A stretch of 31,759 nucleotides of DNA, from contig CAZJHS010000029.1 in assembly GCA_964545895.1 (NCBI GenBank), positions 1 through 31,759 on the forward strand. Reading direction: 5' to 3'. The position numbers and the translations under genes are program-made. The notes beneath the pieces were generated by a model. That model was not told where the DNA came from and ran no database searches. It saw only the letters and a program-made list of their open reading frames with translations. Positions 17,619 through 24,653 of this stretch are shown piece after piece. The stretch is from UBA6183 sp964545895 (GTDB lineage: Bacteria > Bacteroidota > Bacteroidia > UKL13-3). Each line of letters begins with the position of its first letter. The stretch's first letter is position 1.

Positions 17619-18950
17619 TTATGCTTCTAATGCTTCATCTGTTGGTTGGCCGTATTTTACAAACTCAATTAGGTAACAAATAATACCTGTTGTAAATAAG
17701 GTTGCACAACAAACCAGAATGAAGAAATGTACTTGAATTTCTTTTTGAACTTCGCCAAAATCCATACCAACCATGCGCTCTAAATACACTTGCGCAACAC
17801 CTGCTACACCAAAGGCTACGGTCATACCCAACATACCAATATTTGATAACCAAAATGCCAATAATCCGGTGGTGGTATCAAACAATTTACGTCCGGTAAG
17901 GTTTGGTAAAGCGTAACTAATAATAGCTAACACAATCATGGCATAAGCACCCCAAAATGCAAGATGGCCGTGCATGGCAGTAACTAAAGTACCGTGAGTA
18001 TACATATTAACTTGTGGTAAGGTGTGAGCTAAACCTAATAAACCCGCACCAACAAATGATACAATGGCTGTACCTAATGTCCAGCTTAATGCAATTTTGT
18101 TTGGATGTTTTTTCTCTCCTTTACGATACATGGCAATAGCAAATAAAGCCATACCTAAAAATGCTAATGGTTCTAATGCTGAGAAAATACCTCCAACAAT
18201 TAACCATACTTTACCAACACCAATAAAGTAGTAGTGATGGCCTGTTCCTAAAATGCCTGATATAAAAGTTAAACCAACAATTACATACAACCATTTTTCA
18301 ATTACTTCTCTATCAACACCGGTGATTTTAATTAATAAGAATGCTAAAATGCCACCCATAATTAATTCCCAAACACCTTCAACCCATAAATGCACAACCC
18401 ACCATCTAAAAAACGAATCCATGGTTTGATTATCAAACCAAATCATACCTGGCAAGTATAACAATGCAGCAAAAAGCAATCCCATTGATAATACTAACGC
18501 AGTGGTTGTACGTTTTTTTCCGGTAAATAACGTGGCCAATATGATTCCTAAAAAGGTTAACACATTTACCACCACTAACCAATCAAGCGGACGAGGAATT
18601 TCAAGAAACTTTCTTCCTTCCCAATAGTTGAAGTGATATCCAACAATGGCAATTACACCAACAACCGCTAAAGATATTAATTGAATGTAGGCCAACTTTA
18701 CGTTTACCAATTCTTTTTCGGCCTCTTCGGGTATAATATAATATGCGGCACCCATAAAGCCACTTAACAACCATACTACTAATAAATTGGTATGTACGGC
18801 ACGCGCAGTATTAAACGGAATAATGGAATGCAAACTATCAAAACCCATATGTGCAAAGCCCATTATAAATCCATAAATAATTTGCAAGGCTAGCAATAGC
18901 ATCGACAAGGCAAAAAACCAGTATGCTACTTTTTGTGATTTATATTTCAT
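17619..18950 (-). CDS. norB: Nitric oxide reductase catalytic subunit NorB (cNOR)
   Basis: Twelve-helix haem-copper-oxidase-family subunit that reduces two NO to N2O in the inner membrane. The 443-residue length without a quinol-binding N-terminal extension marks the cytochrome c dependent type. Ligands are intact: His53 (low-spin haem), His187 with Glu191 and Glu195 in HLWVEGVWELIMGG, His238-His239 in GTGHHYYFIG (FeB), Glu260 in SALEPLAF, and His327 and His329 in AMHGHLAFWGAY (haem b3 and b). It follows norC by 24 bases, so the subunits are made from one message. Placing it directly before nirK links NO removal to NO production. Confidence 0.97.
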   Translation of the reverse strand: MKYKSQKVAYWFFALSMLLLALQIIYGFIMGFAHMGFDSLHSIIPFNTARAVHTNLLVVWLLSGFMGAAYYIIPEEAEKELVNVKLAYIQLISLAVVGVIAIVGYHFNYWEGRKFLEIPRPLDWLVVVNVLTFLGIILATLFTGKKRTTTALVLSMGLLFAALLYLPGMIWFDNQTMDSFFRWWVVHLWVEGVWELIMGGILAFLLIKITGVDREVIEKWLYVIVGLTFISGILGTGHHYYFIGVGKVWLIVGGIFSALEPLAFLGMALFAIAMYRKGEKKHPNKIALSWTLGTAIVSFVGAGLLGLAHTLPQVNMYTHGTLVTAMHGHLAFWGAYAMIVLAIISYALPNLTGRKLFDTTTGLLAFWLSNIGMLGMTVAFGVAGVAQVYLERMVGMDFGEVQKEIQVHFFILVCCATLFTTGIICYLIEFVKYGQPTDEALEA

Positions 18951-18974
18951 GATATGTACTATTAAGATGTTTAA

Positions 18975-19400
18975 TTATTTTTTCAATTGTGGTTTTGGTG
19001 GGAAACCATTTAAATCAACTTCGTTTACCCATTTAAAAAAGGCAACTACATCGTTGGCATCCTGCTCGCTCATGGCATAGGCAACCATTTTGCGACCACG
19101 TGGCGACCATGGCGTTTTTGACATTAACGCAGCTTTGATATAACCTTCTCCTCTGCGTTCGTAAACTTTAGTTAACTCAGGTGCGTAATATGCACCTTCT
19201 CCAAAAATGGTATGGCAGCCCATGCAATTGTTCGACTCCCAAATTTGCTTTCCATGAATAACTTGTGGTGTTAAGTTTTCTTCATGCGTTGTTTTAGGAA
19301 CTTCATTGCTTAATGAGGTCCATGATAATCCGAGAAAGACCCCAAAGGTAATTATGGTGCCTCCTAGGAAAAAAACTCGAGCTTGTGATTTTGATAACAT
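18975..19400 (-). CDS. norC: Nitric oxide reductase cytochrome c subunit NorC
   Basis: Membrane-anchored monohaem cytochrome c that feeds electrons to NorB. One N-terminal helix (about 8-27) anchors a periplasmic domain with CMGCH (Cys59, Cys62, His63). HTIFGEGAYYAPELTKVY after the haem site is typical of NorC, and the axial Met is probably in GRKMVAYAM (Met105 or Met110). The 141-residue length is normal. It sits 69 bases after the Rrf2 gene stop; I see no exact TAnnTTTG element in that gap, so read-through from the regulator promoter is possible. Confidence 0.95.
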   Translation of the reverse strand: MLSKSQARVFFLGGTIITFGVFLGLSWTSLSNEVPKTTHEENLTPQVIHGKQIWESNNCMGCHTIFGEGAYYAPELTKVYERRGEGYIKAALMSKTPWSPRGRKMVAYAMSEQDANDVVAFFKWVNEVDLNGFPPKPQLKK

Positions 19401-19469
19401 AATTAATTGATTAAATGTTAAACTGATTCGGTGTTAAAAATTGTGTGTGTCCGGTATTCATCAACGTAT

Positions 19470-19895
19470 TTATTTAAGTGTGATGGTTTTGTTTTTTAGC
19501 TTTTTTGAAAACTCACTTATTTTTAGATTAAACAATCGTTTATTAAGGCTCTCTTTCACGGCTGTATAGGCGCTGTGTGCCGGACAAGGATTTTCGGATG
19601 AACATACTTTTAACCCTAATACACAACGATTAAAAAATGTATCTCCATCTATTGCTATAATAATGTCGCGGATAGTAATGGCTTTGTTATTGGGAACTTG
19701 AAAACCGCCTTTGGCTCCGATGGTTGAAGTTAACAACCCATTTCTTTTTAACTGTTGTAAAATTTTAGCAGTATATGCAGATGGTGAATCGATGGATGCT
19801 GAAATCTCTGTTAAACTTATTTTTCGCGATTCATCAGCACAAGAATCCAAATAGATCATAACTTTTATAGCGTATTCGCAAGCTCTGCTAAACAT
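19470..19895 (-). CDS. Rrf2-family Fe-S transcription regulator, NsrR-like
   Basis: A 141-residue winged-helix Rrf2 regulator. MFSRACEYAIKVMIYL opens the DNA-binding domain, and SPSAYTAKILQQLKRNGLL is the recognition-helix region. Three cysteines (Cys91, Cys98, Cys104) in the C-terminal half match the Fe-S binding cluster of NsrR, IscR and RirA. Standing first in front of norCB-nirK, it is best read as an NO-sensing repressor that releases its own operon when NO damages the cluster (inference from context and family). IscR-like iron-sulfur control is the alternative, but no isc or suf genes are nearby. A consensus -7 element and a palindrome precede it. Confidence 0.85.
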   Translation of the reverse strand: MFSRACEYAIKVMIYLDSCADESRKISLTEISASIDSPSAYTAKILQQLKRNGLLTSTIGAKGGFQVPNNKAITIRDIIIAIDGDTFFNRCVLGLKVCSSENPCPAHSAYTAVKESLNKRLFNLKISEFSKKLKNKTITLK

Positions 19896-19918
19896 ATTTT
19901 ACTTAAATTTTACATGGA

Positions 19919-19926
19919 CAAAGATA
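19919..19926 (-). promoter_or_regulatory. Putative -7 promoter element of the Rrf2/nor-nir operon
   Basis: Read leftward, the bases spell TATCTTTG, an exact TAnnTTTG match, 23 bases before the ATG at 19895. The -33 position expected 19 bases upstream does not read TTTG; it falls within the AACTAG/CTAGTT palindrome. This is the only exact -7 match I found ahead of the denitrification genes. Confidence 0.6.
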
Positions 19927-19939
19927 GAACTAGGTTTAT

Positions 19940-19953
19940 AACTAGGACTAGTT
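19940..19953. promoter_or_regulatory. Candidate operator palindrome AACTAG-GA-CTAGTT
   Basis: Arms AACTAG (19940-19945) and CTAGTT (19948-19953) are perfect inverted repeats with a 2-base centre. A further direct copy, AACTAGG, lies at 19928-19934, 12 bases away. The palindrome covers the expected -33 region relative to TATCTTTG, where a repressor would block polymerase. It may be the site of the Rrf2 regulator itself (inference). Confidence 0.45.
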
Positions 19954-19977
19954 TATCCTAATTATTTTGCCAAGTTG

Positions 19978-20023
19978 ACTAACATCATATTTTTTCGTGT
20001 TTGATGTTAGTTTAAAAACTAAC
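19978..20023. repeat. Overlapping inverted repeats with alternative pairing
   Basis: ACTAACATCA (19978-19987) pairs perfectly with TGATGTTAGT (20002-20011) over a 14-base loop. The second arm also starts another dyad: GTTAGTTT (20006-20013) pairs with AAACTAAC (20016-20023) across 2 bases. The central GTTAGT can therefore pair left or right but not both. Either these are three alternating half-sites of a DNA-binding protein or a switchable RNA hairpin. The function is unknown. Confidence 0.45.
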
Positions 20024-20303
20024 TCGGCACCACTTATAGCTGCTAATCACTAGGTAAATCAGCACTCTTCAATAAACTTAGTATTAAATTCTTAAACTTA
20101 ATTAACATAAACAGCAATCACATCACACACTTTTTTACCTATAAAACAACTCACCAATAACACTACGCCTTGTAACCCACTTACGTACAACATTTACACT
20201 TTATACCTAACTTATTCCACTATATCTATCTTGATATAATTTTTGTTTGTACTTTTAAAAAATTACTCAATCATTGCACCCGAAATTAAATTTTTAATAC
20301 TTC

Positions 20304-21584
20304 ATGAATACGGCAAACCCATATGTAAGTGCAGAAGAAGCCTTACAAATTATACAATCAAACCAACGTGTATTTTTACATGGTAGTGCTGCAACACCAC
20401 GCTATTTAATTAGTAAACTTATTGAGCAAAAATCGCGCTTAAAACAAGTAGAATTAGTAAGCATTACGCAGCAAGGTATAGACTTAAACAACCCTGATTT
20501 GCAAGGCCATTTTTTTATCAATTCGTTGTTTGTTTCAGAATCAAACCGTAAAGCAGTAAACAGCGGCATGGGTGATTATGTGCCCGTTTTTTTAAGCGAA
20601 ATTCCACTGCTTTTTACACGCAATATTTTACCACTTGATGTTGCAATAGTGCAAGTATCGCCACCAGATGTGCATGGTTATTGCTCATTAGGCACATCGG
20701 TTGACATTGCACGTACCGCAGTAAACACGGCCAAGCAAGTTATTGCACAAGTAAATCCGCGTATGCCACGTGTACATGGTGATGCCTTTGTGTCGTTTAA
20801 TAGTTTTGATGCAGCTGTTTGGGTTGATGAAGAATTACCCGAAGTAAGTTATGCCGATGGCCACAACGAAATGACTGATAAAATTGGAAAAATTGTAGCC
20901 GGTTTAGTTGATGATGGGGCTACCTTACAAATGGGTATTGGTACCATCCCCGATTCGGTTTTAAAAAACTTAACCAATCATAAAAACTTAGGCATACATA
21001 CCGAAATGTTTTCGGATGGCGTAATTCCATTGATTGAAAATGGCACCATTAATAACAGTCAAAAACGAGTAGTTAATGGCTACTGTGTTACTTCATTTTT
21101 AACTGGCACACGTAAACTTTACGATTACGTAAACGATAATCCTATTATAAAAGCTTTGGAGGTAAGTTACGTAAACGACCCTAGGGTAATTAGCCAGAAC
21201 CCTAAAGTAACGGCTATTAACAGTGCTATTGAAATTGATTTAACTGGGCAAGTTTGCTCTGATTCTATTGGCTCATACCAATACTCGGGAATTGGCGGAC
21301 AAGTTGATTTTATAAGAGGTGCAGCACTTTCGCAAGGAGGTAAACCCATTATTGCTTTACCATCAGTTACCAATAAAGGTATTTCGCGCATTGTTCCATT
21401 TTTAAAAGAAGGTGCAGGCGTAGTAACAACACGTGGCCATATACATTGGGTAGTTACCGAGTATGGCGCTGTTGATTTATTTGGCATGAACATGGAACAA
21501 AGATCTAAAGCACTTATTCAATTGGCGCATCCAAACCACCGCGAAGAGCTAGAAAAATGTTGCTTTGAACGATTTAAACATTAA
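20304..21584 (+). CDS. Acetyl-CoA hydrolase / family I CoA-transferase
   Basis: A 426-residue protein with the two-domain acetyl-CoA hydrolase/transferase fold (Ach1, 4-hydroxybutyrate or succinyl-CoA:acetate CoA-transferase group). These enzymes move CoA between acyl groups through a glutamyl-CoA intermediate. The likely catalytic Glu234 lies in LGIHTEMFSDG. Other family signatures are VQVSPPDVHGYCSLGTSVD, LQMGIGTIPDSVL, SGIGGQVDFIRGA and the C-terminal VVTEYGAVDLFG. It is cytoplasmic. The aspA gene starts 36 bases downstream on the same strand, so the two may be one operon. The precise acyl substrate (acetate, 4-hydroxybutyrate, propionate or succinate) cannot be told from sequence. Confidence 0.88.
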   Translation: MNTANPYVSAEEALQIIQSNQRVFLHGSAATPRYLISKLIEQKSRLKQVELVSITQQGIDLNNPDLQGHFFINSLFVSESNRKAVNSGMGDYVPVFLSEIPLLFTRNILPLDVAIVQVSPPDVHGYCSLGTSVDIARTAVNTAKQVIAQVNPRMPRVHGDAFVSFNSFDAAVWVDEELPEVSYADGHNEMTDKIGKIVAGLVDDGATLQMGIGTIPDSVLKNLTNHKNLGIHTEMFSDGVIPLIENGTINNSQKRVVNGYCVTSFLTGTRKLYDYVNDNPIIKALEVSYVNDPRVISQNPKVTAINSAIEIDLTGQVCSDSIGSYQYSGIGGQVDFIRGAALSQGGKPIIALPSVTNKGISRIVPFLKEGAGVVTTRGHIHWVVTEYGAVDLFGMNMEQRSKALIQLAHPNHREELEKCCFERFKH

Positions 21585-21620
21585 TACAATTTGTATATTG
21601 CTCATCAAACCTAAACAGAA

Positions 21621-23027
21621 ATGACAACACGATTAGAACATGATTTTTTGGGAGATAAAGAAATAGAAAACACCAAATACTACGGAGTACAAACCTTACG
21701 TGCACTCGAAAATTTTGACATTACAGGATTACCAATATCGCGCGAACCTTTATTTATTAAGGCGTTTGCCTATGTAAAAAAAGCGGCTGCTTTAGCCAAT
21801 TTTGATAGCGGTGTGTTAACCAAAGAAGTTACTGATGCTATCTGCTTTGCTTGCGACCAATTATTAACTGGCAAATATGATAACCAATTTGTAAGCGACA
21901 TGATACAAGGTGGTGCAGGCACAAGTTGTAATATGAATGCCAATGAGGTGATTGCTAATATTGGTTTAGAATACCTTGGCAAAGCCAAAGGTGATTACGA
22001 TTTTTTACACCCCAACAATCACGTAAACTGTTCGCAAAGTACTAATGATGCTTACCCAAGTGCGTTTAGAATTGCGCTTTACCAAAAAATGGAAGTGTAC
22101 ATTGCATCGTTAATTAAACTGCGTGATTCGTTTACTAAAAAATCAGTAGAGTTTGACCATGTGTTAAAAATGGGAAGAACCCAATTGCAAGATGCAGTAC
22201 CGATGACTTTAGGTGCGGAGTTTCATGGATGGGCTACTACCATTAACGAAGACATACAGCGCATAAAAGAAGCACAACAATTGGTGTGTGAAGTAAATAT
22301 GGGTGCCACAGCTATTGGTACTCGCATTAATGCACCCGAAGGTTATCCGGAAGTTTGTGTAAAATATTTAGCTGATATTAGTGGTGTGCCAGTAACACTT
22401 GCCGAGGATTTGATTGAAGCCACTAGTGATACCGGTGCATATGTTCAAATAAGCGGTACGTTAAAACGTAGCGCCATCAAAATTTCTAAAATTTGTAACG
22501 ATTTAAGATTACTGAGCAGTGGCCCACGTGCAGGTTTTAACGAAATAAATTTACCTAAACTGCAACCAGGTAGCAGCATTATGCCGGGCAAAGTAAATCC
22601 TGTTATGCCCGAGGTTGTTAATCAAACGGCATTTTATGTGGTAGGTGCTGATGTTACCATTACCATGGCTGCCGAAGCTGGACAATTGCAATTAAATGTA
22701 ATGGAACCTGTTATTGCATTTAGCTTATTTACTTCGTTTAGTTACATGAGCAATGCTATACAAGGATTGGTTGATAAATGTATTTTAGGCATTACTGCCA
22801 ACGAAGAAATTTGCCGTAATATGGTAATGAATAGCATTGGTATTATTACTGCATTAAATCCAATTTTAGGATACGAAGCATGCAGCAGTATTGCCAAAGA
22901 AGCATTAGAAACAGGCAAAAGCGTGCATGATATTGCCGTATTAGAAAAGCAATTTATATCGCAAGAGAAGTGGGATGAAATTTTCAACCTAGAGAATTTA
23001 ATCCATCCGAAGTTTATTAATAAGTAA
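21621..23027 (+). CDS. aspA: Aspartate ammonia-lyase
   Basis: Cytoplasmic enzyme that reversibly splits L-aspartate into fumarate and ammonia, feeding aspartate carbon to the TCA cycle or fumarate respiration. It is a 468-residue member of the aspartase/fumarase superfamily. Motifs seen are YYGVQTLRALENF, GGAGTSCNMNANEVIAN, HVNCSQSTNDAYPSAFRIA, GRTQLQDAVPMT and the flexible catalytic loop GSSIMPGKVNP (317-327). Fumarase C shares the loop, but the N-terminal RLEHDFLGDKEI and TNDAYPSA segments favour aspartase over fumarase. It follows the CoA-transferase gene by 36 bases. No aspartate transporter is adjacent. Confidence 0.92.
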   Translation: MTTRLEHDFLGDKEIENTKYYGVQTLRALENFDITGLPISREPLFIKAFAYVKKAAALANFDSGVLTKEVTDAICFACDQLLTGKYDNQFVSDMIQGGAGTSCNMNANEVIANIGLEYLGKAKGDYDFLHPNNHVNCSQSTNDAYPSAFRIALYQKMEVYIASLIKLRDSFTKKSVEFDHVLKMGRTQLQDAVPMTLGAEFHGWATTINEDIQRIKEAQQLVCEVNMGATAIGTRINAPEGYPEVCVKYLADISGVPVTLAEDLIEATSDTGAYVQISGTLKRSAIKISKICNDLRLLSSGPRAGFNEINLPKLQPGSSIMPGKVNPVMPEVVNQTAFYVVGADVTITMAAEAGQLQLNVMEPVIAFSLFTSFSYMSNAIQGLVDKCILGITANEEICRNMVMNSIGIITALNPILGYEACSSIAKEALETGKSVHDIAVLEKQFISQEKWDEIFNLENLIHPKFINK

Positions 23028-23118
23028 ATACTAATACTAAATCACGGACCAAATAGGTTAGCGATTTTTTTGAAATTTAAATTATTAATTGTTACTTCAC
23101 GTTTCAAACATTTTAACT

Positions 23119-23916
23119 ATGATACGAAAAATTACTACCTTAATTACAGCTTGCTCTATGCACTTTGTAGCCTTTTCTCAATGGACTGGGCCTTCAAATA
23201 ATTTGTTATCTACAAGTAATAGTATACAGATTAATAATCAATACTCCATAGGAACTCAAGGCAGCCCACCACCTTTGCCTCTATTAGAAGTAGTTTCCTA
23301 TGGCTCAGCCATAATCAAGGTAATGAGCGTTGAACATGAACAGGTATTTTTGAACAAACCACTTGTTTTAAATCAGAATTCTATTCAAGTAAAAAGAGCC
23401 AACAATAGTATTACATTTCAAGTATTACCTTTAGGAAATTTAACATTAAATTCTGACGGATATCCTACTGGAAGAGGAATATTTTACAAGAGTGCGAACA
23501 TTGATATCTTCTCTGTTACTGACCAACAACTATTTTATAAAGGTAATGCTTTAATAAAAGGCGATTTGATTATTAAAGATGCAAACGATGATATTCAGTT
23601 TAGAATTTATGATGATGGTTTAGTCAGAGCAAGAGAGGTTAAAGTAAACTTAAATGCTATTCCTCCTGACTACGTTTTTGATAGTACTTATCTATTATTA
23701 AAAATAGAAGAATTAGAAAGCTACATATTAAAAAACAAACATTTACCTAATATCCCTTCGGCACAAGAGATGCAAAATAACGGCAGTATAGATGTTGGTT
23801 TAATGCAATTAGCACTATTACGAAAAATTGAAGAGTTAACGTTATATGTTATTGAGTTAAAAAAACAAAATGACATATTACAAACTAAAATTGGCTCTCC
23901 AAACGAAGTAAAATAA
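23119..23916 (+). CDS. Exported protein with tail-fibre-like C-terminal segment
   Basis: A 265-residue exported protein. The signal peptide is about 1-20 (ending AFSQ). A beta-rich middle is followed by a C-terminal stretch frequent in Bacteroidota surface proteins: PPDYVFDSTYLLLKIEEL, then NKHLPNIPSAQEMQNNG, then VGLMQLALLRKIEELTLYVIEL as a coiled coil. This end resembles the trimerising or chaperone-like tail of phage-fibre-type proteins, so a trimeric surface protein is plausible. I start at the ATG at 23119, which gives a proper signal peptide; the frame also allows a TTG at 23089. The next gene begins 1 base after the stop. The function is unknown. Confidence 0.72.
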   Translation: MIRKITTLITACSMHFVAFSQWTGPSNNLLSTSNSIQINNQYSIGTQGSPPPLPLLEVVSYGSAIIKVMSVEHEQVFLNKPLVLNQNSIQVKRANNSITFQVLPLGNLTLNSDGYPTGRGIFYKSANIDIFSVTDQQLFYKGNALIKGDLIIKDANDDIQFRIYDDGLVRAREVKVNLNAIPPDYVFDSTYLLLKIEELESYILKNKHLPNIPSAQEMQNNGSIDVGLMQLALLRKIEELTLYVIELKKQNDILQTKIGSPNEVK

Positions 23917-23917
23917 A

Positions 23918-24619
23918 ATGAGTATTCAAATCTCATTTTATCTTTTTATAGTTACTGTACTTGCTAACGTACAACTTTTTGCGCAAAGCAAAACAACAGT
24001 TGTATTTAAAGGCGGTTTTAATCAAACTTTGTTTAGTTTAAACAAACAGGATAAAACATATGATAAATCGTGGGAGGAACTAAATTTAAAATACAAGGCT
24101 AATACAGGATACACTGTATCATTAGGCTTTAATAGAACGTTTAGTAAAAAAAATTCAATTGGAGTTGACGTAAGACATACCAAATGGCGTGGGGAAATTT
24201 TTGCCATTAAAGACAAGCCTACCTTTTACCAGAATTTATTAATTGATTATAAAAGCTTGAGCATCCCTGTGTTTGCTAACATTAACCTACTTAATAAAGG
24301 GAAAAGCAATTTTACAGCTAAGATAGGACTGGGTTTTGATTATACTTATTACACCACCTACAAAGCTGTTGGTTACTATGGGCAAAGCCGCACCCAATAT
24401 TTTCACATTGACCAATATGCTAAGTTTTTGTTGTTAGGTTTAACCTATCAATTAAAAGTTAATAATAATGTAAGTATAATATTTGATGCTGAAATGAACA
24501 CAGACTACTACTTAGGTAATACTAGAAACCATAATTTTATGGACTTTTATAGCCACCCAACCATACCTTTATATTACACTTTGTTTATTTTACAGAGTGG
24601 AGTTAAAATAAAATTATAG
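23918..24619 (+). CDS. Outer-membrane beta-barrel protein, unknown function
   Basis: A 233-residue exported protein (signal about 1-22, ending LFAQ) with repeated amphipathic strands, for example TVSLGFNRTFSKKNSIGVDV, SLSIPVFANINLL and NFTAKIGLGFDYTYYT, and a C-terminal strand ending ILQSGVKIKL. This matches the small PorT/OmpW-like barrel pattern common in Bacteroidota, but I cannot place it in a named family. It starts 1 base after the previous stop and lies 34 bases before the T9SS-secreted protein gene, so the three are likely co-expressed. Confidence 0.7.
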   Translation: MSIQISFYLFIVTVLANVQLFAQSKTTVVFKGGFNQTLFSLNKQDKTYDKSWEELNLKYKANTGYTVSLGFNRTFSKKNSIGVDVRHTKWRGEIFAIKDKPTFYQNLLIDYKSLSIPVFANINLLNKGKSNFTAKIGLGFDYTYYTTYKAVGYYGQSRTQYFHIDQYAKFLLLGLTYQLKVNNNVSIIFDAEMNTDYYLGNTRNHNFMDFYSHPTIPLYYTLFILQSGVKIKL

Positions 24620-24653
24620 CTAATACATATAACCAATAATAAAGTAATTTACC

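Larger units (their letters stand above)
19896..20303. other. 408-bp divergent intergenic region with regulatory repeats
   Basis: No gene is supported here. The left third (19919-20023) holds the promoter of the Rrf2 gene and a run of inverted repeats listed separately. The middle (about 20030-20220) shows no structure I can name. The right end near the CoA-transferase start has a TATATC/GATATA dyad (20221-20226 with 20233-20238) and a near-consensus -7 element, TACTTTTA at 20250-20257. Confidence 0.5.

Noticed and set aside
19470..19895. IscR as the identity of the Rrf2 protein
   Set aside because: Three cysteines would allow it, but no isc or suf genes are adjacent while norCB-nirK follow directly; NsrR-like is the better reading.
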